From assembly GCA_938075155.1 (NCBI GenBank), contig CALJGL010000009.1, positions 62,001 through 126,000 of the forward strand: a DNA stretch of 64,000 nucleotides, read 5' to 3'. The stretch's first letter is position 1, and each line of letters starts with the position of its first letter. The position numbers and the translations under genes were made by a program. The notes under the pieces are model-generated. The model did no database searches. It saw only the letters and a program-made list of their open reading frames with translations, and was not told where the DNA came from. This document shows, one piece after another, positions 35,704 through 46,300 of this stretch. The DNA comes from UBA12191 sp009937185 (GTDB lineage: Bacteria > Planctomycetota > UBA8108 > UBA1146).

Positions 35704-36629
35704 AAATTCGTCTTGGAACTAGAGCCAGTCTATTGGCGAGAACACAATCAGGATGGGTTGCTGATCAACTGATGAAGTGTGAGCCCGGTCTTCAAATAGA
35801 GGAAGTTCTTATCGAGACCGGTGGGGACCAAGATCAAGAGACACCACTTCATGAAACGGGTGCTCCTGGAGTCTTTACTGCTGAGGTTGAGCGTGCATTG
35901 CAGGATGGGCGTGTCGACTTGGCGGTCCATTCTTTAAAAGATCTACCCATACAGCAACCCGAAGGATTAGTCCTCGCAGCAATTCCGGTTCGGGAAGATC
36001 CTCGGGATGCATGGATCTCTGCTGATTACGCAGGAGTCGTTGATATGCCTCCGGGTTCTATTGTGGCGACGGGCTCCTTGCGGCGAAGAAGTCAAATTCT
36101 GAACCGATATCCAGAGTTGGTCGTCGAAGGTATTCGTGGAAATATTGACACTCGAATGGAGAAATACAGAGACAGAGGCGCATCCGGTCTGTTGCTCGCG
36201 GCAGCAGGATTGTTACGTCTCGGGAGAAGGCCTCTCATTCGGTCGATGGTTTCTGTCACTGAGATGACTCCCGCTCCCGGGCAGGGAGCTTTGGCATTGG
36301 AAGTGAGAGAAGACGACGACAAGGTCCGTGAAGTGGTCAGCCGTCTCGACGATTCCTTGACCCGGCAATGCGTTGTGGCAGAAAGATCATTACTTTCTGC
36401 ATTGGGTGGGGGTTGCCATCTTCCTGTTGGCGCACTTGCAGGTGTTTCAGGCGGTACTCTGAGTCTTTGTGGAGTTCTCGGAGCGCTCGATGGTAAAAAC
36501 CTTGTTCGATTGAGTGCAGAGGGCTCGGTGGAAGAACCTGAACTGATCGGGCATGACCTCGCGCGTCTTATTCGTAAGAGCGGAGGCGATGCCATTCTTG
36601 AGCAACTGGATGAGGGACTGGAGACCTGA
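35700..36629 (+). CDS. hemC: Hydroxymethylbilane synthase
   Basis: 309 residues. Joins four porphobilinogens into the linear tetrapyrrole hydroxymethylbilane in the cytoplasm. Signatures: KIRLGTRASLLARTQ at the N-terminus, GVFTAEVERALQDGRVDLAVHSLKDLP, ATGSLRRRSQ, GIRGNIDTR and the dipyrromethane cofactor cysteine C239 in ALGGGCHLPVGA. Length is normal. The ATG at 35700 overlaps the hemA stop, and its stop overlaps the hemD start (TGATG). Confidence 0.96.
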   Translation: MKIRLGTRASLLARTQSGWVADQLMKCEPGLQIEEVLIETGGDQDQETPLHETGAPGVFTAEVERALQDGRVDLAVHSLKDLPIQQPEGLVLAAIPVREDPRDAWISADYAGVVDMPPGSIVATGSLRRRSQILNRYPELVVEGIRGNIDTRMEKYRDRGASGLLLAAAGLLRLGRRPLIRSMVSVTEMTPAPGQGALALEVREDDDKVREVVSRLDDSLTRQCVVAERSLLSALGGGCHLPVGALAGVSGGTLSLCGVLGALDGKNLVRLSAEGSVEEPELIGHDLARLIRKSGGDAILEQLDEGLET

Positions 36630-37417
36630 TGGTATCTGCGGATCTGAGCGGTTCAGCCTGGATTCTGACTCGTCCCCGTGATCGATCAGAGTCTTGGAAA
36701 GCGATACTGGAAGATCAAGGTGCGATTGTGGAAGTGGCACCTGTGCTGAAACTTGCGCCTTTGAATCCTGAGATATCTTGGGGGCAATGGACCTCGAACG
36801 ATCTGTTGATTTTTTCGAGTGCGACGACAGTTCGGCACTTTTTCTCCCTACTTCCTGAATCTTACAAGAATGCTTGGGAATCAGGAGATTCTCCTCTTTG
36901 GGCAGCGGTGGGTTCTGCCACGGGAGATCAGATTAGAGAAAATGGATTCCAGGTCGCATATCAAGGACCCGGAACTGGAGCTGAAGGTCTGGTAGAAACG
37001 ATCGTTCAAGGATCGCAGCCGGGTCGAGCAGCACATATCACCAGTGACGCCGGATTACCTGTGATCAGGGATCTACTCATTTCAGCGGGGTATGATTGCG
37101 ATCGACTTGAAGTGAGTCGATCAATTCTGGATCCCGACCTCAGGATAGCTGAATGGCCCCAAATTCGGAGTGAATGGAGCGGGATCATTTATAGTAGTCC
37201 TGCTACTGTCAGAGGAGTCATCGACCAATCCGGTGATCATGTGGAGTGGATCCGCTCAATTCCGGGAGTTGCCGTGGGCCACCGGACAGGGACGGAAATG
37301 CAGAAATTAGGAATACGAAAAACAATTGTGGCCAGCCATGCAGAACCTAGTGCTGTCATCGAAGCATGTGCATCGCTGATTTCTACTGGTAACCGGGGTG
37401 TAGATCCTCAAGATTGA
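36629..37417 (+). CDS. hemD: Uroporphyrinogen-III synthase
   Basis: 262 residues. Closes and inverts ring D of hydroxymethylbilane to form uroporphyrinogen III. The family is weakly conserved; support comes from the bilobed layout with AWILTRPRDRSESWK at the N-terminus, NDLLIFSSATTVRHF, WAAVGSATGDQIRENG, GLVETI and a late IIYSSPATVRGVI plus VAVGHRTGTEMQKLG, together with its exact position between hemC and hemE. The ATG overlaps the hemC stop codon. A 48-base gap precedes hemE. Confidence 0.9.
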   Translation: MVSADLSGSAWILTRPRDRSESWKAILEDQGAIVEVAPVLKLAPLNPEISWGQWTSNDLLIFSSATTVRHFFSLLPESYKNAWESGDSPLWAAVGSATGDQIRENGFQVAYQGPGTGAEGLVETIVQGSQPGRAAHITSDAGLPVIRDLLISAGYDCDRLEVSRSILDPDLRIAEWPQIRSEWSGIIYSSPATVRGVIDQSGDHVEWIRSIPGVAVGHRTGTEMQKLGIRKTIVASHAEPSAVIEACASLISTGNRGVDPQD

Positions 37418-37465
37418 GGGTCACTCCTCTTTGGGGACTCATTGACACTGTGAAAGGGATATACC

Positions 37466-38503
37466 GTGGATCTTGAGAATTCATTACTGATCCGAAAGTT
37501 GCGTTGTCAGCCAACAGAAAGAACCCCCGTATGGTTTATGCGTCAGGCGGGACGGTACTTGCCGGGGTATCAGAGGATTCGAAAGGGTATGAACTTTCTG
37601 GATCTCTGTAAGGACCCTGATCTTGCTGCAGAAGTGACTGTAGAGCCGTTAGAGGTTCTGGGCGTCGATGCCGTCATTATCTTTAGTGACATATTGGTAC
37701 CTTTGGAAGCGATGGGCTTGGGTGTTGAATTTGGTGACCGTGGACCGTGTATGACGGATCCGCTGAAGAGCCGCGCAGATATCGACGCTTTATCTATTCC
37801 GGATCCTGTCGAAAAAACGGGATTTGTGATGGACGTGATTAGAACAGTTCATCGACATGTCAATGGTCGTGTTCCTGTGCTTGGGTTTGCCGGTGCCCCC
37901 TGGACACTGACTTGCTATGCCCTTGAAGGCTCACCCAGCAGAACATTCGCCGCAGCACAAAGAATGCTCTACGAAAATCCTGCAGATGTTCATGTTCTCA
38001 TGGAGAAGATTGCTGATACCACAACCGAGTACCTCAAAGCGCAAATTGCTGCCGGAGCAAATGCTGTCCAGTTATTTGACTCATGGGGAGGGATGCTTTC
38101 TCACCAGGCATTCGATGAGTTCTCTTTGCATTATTGCAGAAGAATCATGGAAGGACTCGACGGTTGTGGGGTCCCCAGAATTCTCTTTATTCGTGGAGCC
38201 GGCAGTCATCTGGAAAAAATTGGCCGAATGGTGAAAGAAGTCGGCATCGAAGCTGTGGGCATCGATGAGATGATTCCACCAGAACAAGCGATCAGTGTGT
38301 TTGGAGATCGTGTTGCATTGCAGGGGAACCTGCCTCCTCAAGCACTCTTTGCTCCCAAGGAAGATCTGCTTCAAAGGGTAAGGGCTGTTCAGGCAGCATT
38401 TAAAGATCATCCAGGGCATGTCTTTAATCTGGGTCACGGAATTCTTCCTCCGACTCCAGTTCCGAATGTGCAAGCAGTGGTCGAGGAGATCCGTGGAGGC
38501 TGA
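37466..38503 (+). CDS. hemE: Uroporphyrinogen decarboxylase
   Basis: 345 residues. Removes four carboxyl groups from uroporphyrinogen III to give coproporphyrinogen III in the cytoplasm. Signatures: TPVWFMRQAGRYLPGYQ near residue 20, DAVIIFSDILVPLEAMG, GFAGAPWTLTCYALEG, QLFDSWGGMLS, ALQGNLPPQALF and FNLGHGILPPTP near the end. The start is a GTG at 37466 with AAAGGGA about 6 bases upstream. The hemY start lies within its last codons. Confidence 0.97.
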   Translation: MDLENSLLIRKLRCQPTERTPVWFMRQAGRYLPGYQRIRKGMNFLDLCKDPDLAAEVTVEPLEVLGVDAVIIFSDILVPLEAMGLGVEFGDRGPCMTDPLKSRADIDALSIPDPVEKTGFVMDVIRTVHRHVNGRVPVLGFAGAPWTLTCYALEGSPSRTFAAAQRMLYENPADVHVLMEKIADTTTEYLKAQIAAGANAVQLFDSWGGMLSHQAFDEFSLHYCRRIMEGLDGCGVPRILFIRGAGSHLEKIGRMVKEVGIEAVGIDEMIPPEQAISVFGDRVALQGNLPPQALFAPKEDLLQRVRAVQAAFKDHPGHVFNLGHGILPPTPVPNVQAVVEEIRGG

Positions 38504-39860
38504 TCGAGCCCTAAAGGTTGCAGTCATCGGTGGAGGAATCACCGGTCTAGCGGCGGCATGGAAACTCAAAAGTGAAGGAGTTCATGTCCAGCTCTTTGAG
38601 TCCGGATCTCGACCCGGAGGTTGGGTCCATTCTACGGAGAGAGATGGTTGTCTCCTCGAATGGGGCCCTCATTCCGTGCTCCCACGGAGTCCGAATCTCA
38701 TTCAGTTAGCCCGTGAAGTAGGACTTCATGAGACTTGGGTGAGTGCGGATTCCAAAGCCAAAAAGCGATATGTATATAGAGCTGGCCGATTGAGATCCTT
38801 GCCTACATCACCGTTAGGGATCCCCTTTTCTAGGGCGCTCTCTCCATTCGGTTGGTGGAGAGTGCTGATGGAGCCATTTCAGTCTGCTCAAGAGATCCCT
38901 GAAGAGTCGGTGAAAGAGTTCTTTCACAGAAGATTGGGTCAAGAAGCGGCTCATATTCTTGCTGACTCGATGGTGGCTGGCATCAGTGGGGGGATTCCTG
39001 AGTCCCTTGAACTCGAATCTTTCGCTCCGAAGGTGAAGCAGATGGAGCGGGACCACGGGAGCCTCTTCTCTGGAATATTGAGGTCTACTCCAGTGGGAGG
39101 AGTTCCATTCAAGGGGACCGGAACGTTGCGAGGTGGGATGCAGTCATTGACAGACGCTCTTGCCCGAGATTTGGGGGATCGTTATCAGGGAAGTGTTCCC
39201 GTCACAGATCTATACCGTTCAGGCTCCGTCTGGAATTTAACCGTTGAGGGGGCGTATCAAGGAGATACGTCAGGATTTGATGCCGTCATATTGGCGTCCC
39301 CAGCCGCTCAGGCATCAAGGATACTCTCATCTCAATCCAGTCACCTATGTGGGCTTCTGGATACGATTTCATACGCCCCAATGGTGCTTGTACAGATTGC
39401 ATACGCACCCTCAGAGAGTCTATTCTCACCGGATGGATTCGGTTTCCTTGTCCCGAGAGGTCAGGGAATGGGCATCTTGGGAGCGGTATGGTCCTCTACG
39501 ATTTTCCCCTGGAGATCTCCTTCTGGTACGGCCTTGGCGACTGTTTTCATGGGTGGAGTCAGAGATCCGGAAGTCATCGACAAGACAGATGAAGAGATTC
39601 GCCTCCAAGCATTAGAGTCGTTGAAGCATGTTTATGGAGCAGCTTTTCGTCCGCAGTGGATTGAAATAAAAAGGGCCAAGGCTGCGATTCCTCAGCAGCA
39701 GAGAGGTCATCGTCGAAAAGTTACAGCGATCCGTAATTCATTGTTACAGCTCCCGGGAGTTGAACTCGCGGGTGGATATTTGGACGGTATTTCGTTGGAA
39801 AACTGCGCCACTTCAGGAATAGACGCTGCAAATCGCATTCTTCATAACGCATCCCAATAG
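38493..39860 (+). CDS. hemY: HemY-type protoporphyrinogen/coproporphyrinogen oxidase
   Basis: About 455 residues. FAD enzyme of the HemY family, oxidising protoporphyrinogen IX, or coproporphyrinogen III in lineages that use the coproporphyrin route. The FAD-binding motif VAVIGGGITGLAAAWKL starts at about residue 9, followed by FESGSRPGGW; substrate-domain landmarks include LRGGMQSLTDAL, and the C-terminal ELAGGYLDGISLENCATSG completes the FAD site. The start is most likely GTG 38493, overlapping hemE by 11 bases with GAGGAG upstream; the longer frame from 38418 lies inside hemE. Which substrate it uses depends on whether hemH/hemQ-type partners exist elsewhere in the genome. It is the last gene of the run. 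Confidence 0.9.
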   Translation: MEADRALKVAVIGGGITGLAAAWKLKSEGVHVQLFESGSRPGGWVHSTERDGCLLEWGPHSVLPRSPNLIQLAREVGLHETWVSADSKAKKRYVYRAGRLRSLPTSPLGIPFSRALSPFGWWRVLMEPFQSAQEIPEESVKEFFHRRLGQEAAHILADSMVAGISGGIPESLELESFAPKVKQMERDHGSLFSGILRSTPVGGVPFKGTGTLRGGMQSLTDALARDLGDRYQGSVPVTDLYRSGSVWNLTVEGAYQGDTSGFDAVILASPAAQASRILSSQSSHLCGLLDTISYAPMVLVQIAYAPSESLFSPDGFGFLVPRGQGMGILGAVWSSTIFPWRSPSGTALATVFMGGVRDPEVIDKTDEEIRLQALESLKHVYGAAFRPQWIEIKRAKAAIPQQQRGHRRKVTAIRNSLLQLPGVELAGGYLDGISLENCATSGIDAANRILHNASQ

Positions 39861-40312
39861 CATCGTATCTACTGCATAAGTTGGTTATCAATGTGTGAAC
39901 TGTTTCGGAATGAATTGCACCTATCAAAGTGATGACCAATTTCGATAGAAGATCATTATTCGGAAATCATTACCGAAATTTCAGATACGCAGAATACGTG
40001 CCTGAAAAAAAATCGTCTTTAGCTCAAATCAGCATAAGAACACTAGTCAGATCATGCCTTAAAGATACATTAGATATTCTCTTCCAGAGGACAATTCATT
40101 AGATCACTTGGTCAAACCTGCGAAAGCAAGTCACTGCCAACGACCCACATAAGGACAGGTTCCTACCTACCCTGCGGTCAACATGTGTTCTTACTGCTGA
40201 GTTTTTAGCACCAAAGTAAACATCACCATCAAGTTTTTGGCTTGTGCATTGTGCACCGGCCTGAATGCAACCTATTGATCTGCATAATGCGGATTATTTT
40301 GGAGGTAAAACC
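39861..40312. other. Intergenic region before giant gene 2, no gene seen
   Basis: About 450 AT-rich bases, no credible open frame. Small inverted repeats occur: TTCGG (39959-39963) with CCGAA (39973-39977), and GTGCA (40244-40248) with TGCAC (40252-40256) about 56 bases before the giant gene's start. A clear terminator for the heme operon was not found. A strong ribosome site GGAGGT lies at 40301-40306. Confidence 0.5.
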
Positions 40313-43300
40313 ATGAAGACGTCTCCCCTCGCCTTCCTGGTGTTAGTGATTCACCTCGTTGTAGTTTCTTCATTCGCAGGCGCGCAGTGCGAGCCTACAG
40401 AAGACTGTAATGGGAACGGAATCCTCGATAGTTGTGATATCGCTGAGTACTTTAGCGACGATTGCGACAACAACGGTACTCCTGACGAGTGCCAGATCAG
40501 TCTCGATCAGAGTCTGGACTGCAACCAGGATCTCATCCTCGACGCTTGTGAAGGCGCGTTGGAAGATCTCCTGGAAGGTTTAGATTCTGAAGACTATGGA
40601 AAAGCCATGGATATGACGTCCAATTGGCTCGCCATAGGAGCTCCAGAGCATTCCTCTGGTGGAGAGTCTGTAGGAGCCGTTTATCTCTACCGAAACATTG
40701 GTAGCCGCTGGGTTTCTGGAGGGATGCTTCTGGCACCTGTTCAGAATGCTTCAGATGAATACGGCTACAGTGTTGCGATCACAGACGATGTTCTCGTTGT
40801 CGGTGCTCCTGGTTCTTCCAACTCTGGATCCTCCAATGAGGGTGCGGTCTATGTTTACCGTAGAGATGGGCTGAATTGGAACCTTGAGCAGCAGCTTGAA
40901 CCGGATGGTAGCAACCATGACGCTGAATTCGGTGTCTCGGTCGATGTTCAGGGTGATGTTCTCGCAGTGGGTGCATGGTATGCACAGACCACGAGTGATT
41001 CCGGAGCCGTTTACCTCTACAGCTTCAATGGGCAAATCTGGGAACTGGACCAATTGATTCAGTCCCCCGATTCAGACGGTGAGAAGCAGTTTGCTTCTTC
41101 TGTTGAGATCGATGGCGATTTCCTTGCTGTTTCGGACCCCAGAGCAGATGTCGGTCCTAACGACGATGCCGGTGCGGTCTACATCTACAAAGCTTTCTCG
41201 TCGACCCTATGGGCATTCTCCCAAAAGGTGACCTCTATTGCTGCTACAGAAGGCGGCAAGTTTGGTGAATCTATAGATATGGTTGGGAGCCAACTCCTCG
41301 TTGGAGCTCCTGAGAGTGGTTCAGGTGCCCGGGGAGAGGTGCACTTGTTCACGAGATCTCCAAATGTATTCGAGATAACAACGATAGTCCTAGGTGATTC
41401 TAGTAATCACAAGCTTGGTTTCGACGTAGCTCTCGCTTCGAATGGCTTTGCTGCTAGCGCACCGCGAGCAGGAAGTAACCGTGGACAAATTCATGTTTAC
41501 CAACAAGATTCTAATGATATTTATCAACAAACGATCTTCATTCCGGCATCAGCACTCTCTGGTGACCTTTTTGGAGAGTCGATTGCTACGGGAGGCCGTT
41601 GGGTCGCAGGAAGTAGCATTGTTGACGACTATGTAGCCATCGACCGCCGAATTCAGCTTCCTGATTGTGATAACAACGGAGTCGATGATCCCTGTGATAT
41701 TTATTCAGGAACTTCTCAAGATTGTAATCAGGATGGAACCCCCGATTCATGCCAGATCGCTGACGGCGAACTGTCAGATTGTAATGGAGATGGGATTCCG
41801 GATTCTTGCCAGTTAGCAGATGGATCCGAGCTTGATTGTAACTTGAACGACATCATCGACTCATGCGATATCGCCAATGGAGATTCACCAGATTGTAATA
41901 TCAATGGAATCCCCGACGATTGTGAAGATGACTGTAACCAAAACGGTATTGAGGATAGTTGTGAAATCGATGCAGGAACTGCATACGACTGCAATGGAAA
42001 CAGTGTACTCGACCAGTGCGACCTGAGCGCTGGCACAGATACTGACTGTAACAACAACTCTATCCCTGACGGCTGTGAGATTGAATCTGGTGACGAAGAC
42101 GACTGTAACAGCAATGGATTGCTGGACGTCTGCGACATCATTCTTGGGTTATACAGCGATTGTAATTCCAATACGATTCTTGACCTTTGTGAGATCGAGG
42201 CTGGAACTGCAGAAGACTGTAACAATAACGATTACCCGGACATCTGTGACGTCGCTTACGGCGTTTCCTCAGACTGTGATGGCGACCTCGTGCCTGATGA
42301 GTGTGAACTTATCAGTGGTACTGAGTTTGACTGTAACGGGAATGCCATCATTGACTCTTGCGATATCCTTGCTGGAATCAGTTTAGACTGTGAAGGAAAC
42401 GGTATCCCTGACGAGTGCGACGTCGCAGCAGGTGCACTGGATTGCGACGGAAATGGCGTACCTGACGAGTGTCAAACCGATGCTGATACAACATTGCCCA
42501 CGATTACGGGCTTGAGCACCGGAATCAGCTTGCTGGCTGCCCAAGGAGAATGCGCAGAAACAGCAACCTGGGATGAGCCGACCGTTACAGATGATTGTGG
42601 AGTTGAATCAGTGACATCCTCTCATGATTCAGGGATATCGTTCCCTGTCGGAGACACGGTTGTCACTTACACAGCAACAGATGTCAGTGGAAATGTAGCC
42701 ACAGCAAACTTCACGATCACAGTCACCGACGATCAGTTTCCGACGATCATTGGTGGGCCTGCAGACATTAGCCTGGATAATGAGCCGGGATCTTGCAGCG
42801 CAGCCGCCGATTGGGTTGAGCCTACTGCCGCTGATAACTGCGGAATCCTATCTTTGACGAGTGATCACTCTGCAACTTCAACATTCCCTGTTGGAGTAAC
42901 CACTGTGACCTACACCGCCACAGATCAAAATGGAAACGCGACGACACACTCCTTCAATGTGACCGTCTCTGATGCAGACTTACCAACGATTCAGGGCCTA
43001 CCAGGACCTGTGTTCGTAAACAGTAATCCTGGTCTGTGTACCGCACAGGTCAGCTGGCCAGTACCTACATTCGAGGACAACTGTCCCGGTGTTCAAGGTG
43101 AATCCAGTCATCCGTCTGGGATGTCTTTCACTGTTGGTACGACATTGGTGACATACACAGCAACGGATGCTTCAGGAAATACTGCAGTAGCATCCTTTGA
43201 GCTGACGGTTATTGATAACGAAAATCCGACAATAGCTAATGCTCCTGCGAGTGTTGTTCTAACAAATGATGAAGATCTTTGTGGTGCAGCATACTTCTGG

Positions 43301-46300
43301 GATCAACCGGCACTTGCAGATAACTGTGGTGCTCCTGCACTTACTTCAAATCTTCAGTCGGGTCACATTTTCGAAGTTGGAACCACCTTGGTGACACTCA
43401 ATGTTGACGATGGAAACTCCAACCTTGTTGAAGTTGGTTTCACCGTTACCGTCGAAGATAACACCGCACCGTTGGTATCTCGTATGCCTGCAGACATCAC
43501 CATTAATGCTGATTTAGGTGCATGTGACACAAATGTGACATGGGAAGAGCCTGAAGCTGCTGATAACTGCGGAATGTTGAATTTCGTTGCCAATCATACG
43601 CCTGGCCTTTACTCCGTGGGTACTACAGAAGTGGTTTACACGGCTCAAGATATTCATGGAAACATTACAGTTGAGTCCTTCAACGTCACAGTTGTTGACG
43701 CTGAACTTCCTGAAATATCTGGTCTTCCTGTAGATTTGACGACAGACAACCTTCTTGGTCTTTGCGGCGCTAATCTCGCTTGGCCTGAGCCGAGTGCTTC
43801 TGATAATTGTGGCGTCGAGAGTATTGTTTCAAGTCATGCTTCTGGAACTGAGTTCCCTGTGGGAGCTACCACTGTCGTATACACAGTCACTGACGTGAAT
43901 GGAAATGTCAGCGAAGATTCATTCCTCGTTACCATTCATGATGTTGATCAGCCTGAGATTGATAACCTTCCAGATGACATTCTCTCAACTAATGACGCCG
44001 GAGATTGTGGAGCAGTCATCACTTGGACCGAACCCAATGCTTGGGATAACTGTTCAGTGAGTGATCTTTCTTCGACCCACCAAAGTGGAAGCTTCTTCCC
44101 AGTTGGGTCCACAACAGTGACATACACTGCGACCGATGACACCGGCCTTCAACACTCAGAAAGCTTCATTGTTACGGTGAATGACGATGAGAACCCTGAG
44201 CTGATAGGTCTCATAGGTCAGGTCACCTTTACAAATAGTGAAGGTTTCTGCGCAGGTATTGCAACATGGGACGAACCTACGGCTGAAGACAACTGCGAGG
44301 TTGCCGGTATCGAATCTACCCACCAGCCTGGTTGGTCTTTCGATGTGGGTAATACTCTAGTGACATACACCGTGACTGATATTCACGGTAATACGAGTGA
44401 AGAGTCACTCATTGTTACTATTCTTGATAATGAAGCCCCTGTCTTTGTCAGTGTTCCAGAGTCGATTGAAACAACTACAGAGCCTGGAATTTGCACAACC
44501 TTAGTCGATTGGGAAATCCCTGTCGTCTCTGACAACTGTGAAATCTTCAGTCTCTCTACCAGCAACCTTCGTGGGACAGTCTTTGAAGTGGGTGTCACCA
44601 CTGTGACGTACACTGCTACTGATGTTCACGGAAATATGACGGAACATTCGTTTGTCATTTCCGTAACCGATTCAGAAATGCCCGTTATTTCTCCGGTTCC
44701 TCTTGTTGTTGAAGTAAACACAGAGCTCGGTCTTTGCGAAGCTGCCGCCCATTGGGAAGACGCATTCGCGACAGATAACTGTGGGATTCTCAGTTTCACT
44801 GAGTCCCATCAATCTGGAGAAATCTTCCCACTTGGCTCAACAACGGTCACGCTTTCGACGACAGACATTCACTTCAATGAAACAGAAGTTTCCTTTGAAG
44901 TCGTCGTTACCGATGCCGAACTTCCTGTCTTCACTTCTATGCCTAGTGACATTGATCTCATTGCTGAAGCTGGCCTATGCTCGGCAATGGCAGAATGGGA
45001 AAGTGCATTAGGTACTGATAACTGTGGAGTAGCGAGTATTGAATCAGATAGACAATCTGGTGAGCACTTCGACGTGGGTACCACTGAAGTCACCTTTACG
45101 ATTACGGATGACAACGGGAATTCCCACCAAGATTCGATTCTGATTACAGTGACCGATCTTGAGTTGCCTGTGATCACCAATCTTCCACCAAGAGTTACAG
45201 TTGGAACAGAGCCGGGCATATGCCTTGGAACCACCTCCTGGAATACTCCAGATACCTCGGATAACTGTGGTGTTGAAACACTCGTAGCGAGTGTTGAAAG
45301 TGGATCCATGCTTCCGATCGGTGAAACGGCAGTGACCTATACCGTTACGGATATCCACGGAAACACTAGCAGCCAAAGCTTCATTGTTACGGTGGCAGAT
45401 CAGGAGCTACCTGAGATTCTCGACGTACCAACCGATATGGATTTAACCAATGACGCTGGTGTCTGTGGTGCAGTTGCTACATGGGCAGCACCGAATCCTC
45501 AAGACAACTGTGAAATCAGTAACTTTACGAGTTCACACAATAGTGGTGATTTGTTCCCAGTTGGTCTGACAACCGTGACTCTCACGGCAACAGATTCTAC
45601 TGGAAACATGAAGACAGAAACGTTCCAGATTACTGTCAATGATGAAGAGAACCCGGTACTCCTTGGAGTATCCGGTGATATCCAAATCACTGCTGAGAAT
45701 GGTCTCTGTGGAGCGAGTGTAAGTTGGACTGATCCTTCAGCGACTGACAACTGTGACATGGTAACTGTAAGTTCTACACATAACCCAGGAGACTTCTTCG
45801 ACGTGGGATCTCACACCGTGGTCTACACCGCTGAAGATCTTTACGGAAATGAGATTTCCGAGCAGTTCCAAGTCACCGTGACAGATGACGAAAACCCTGT
45901 CATTAACGGACTGTCCGCCAATATTGTTCAAACAGCAGACCCAGGAGTTTGTGAAGCTCTGGTTACGTGGAGCGCAGCAAGTGCTACCGATAACTGCGAA
46001 GTGGCTTCACTGACATCTGATCATCAATCAGGAGATACCTTCCCTGTAGGTACAACCTTGGTCACCTACACTGCTTTGGATATCCATGGTAATAGTTCGA
46101 CAGGTGCATTCTCTGTCACCGTCGAAGATGACGAAAATCCCCAGTTCATTGCGCTTCCTGACAGAGTTACGGTCGCGAATGACTCCGGTGAATGTGGTGC
46201 CAACGTCTTCTGGTCCGAGCCTCAGGCTCAAGATAACTGTTCAGTAGACAATATTGTTCTGAGCCACCAATCAGGTGATCAGTTCATTGTTGGAGACACT

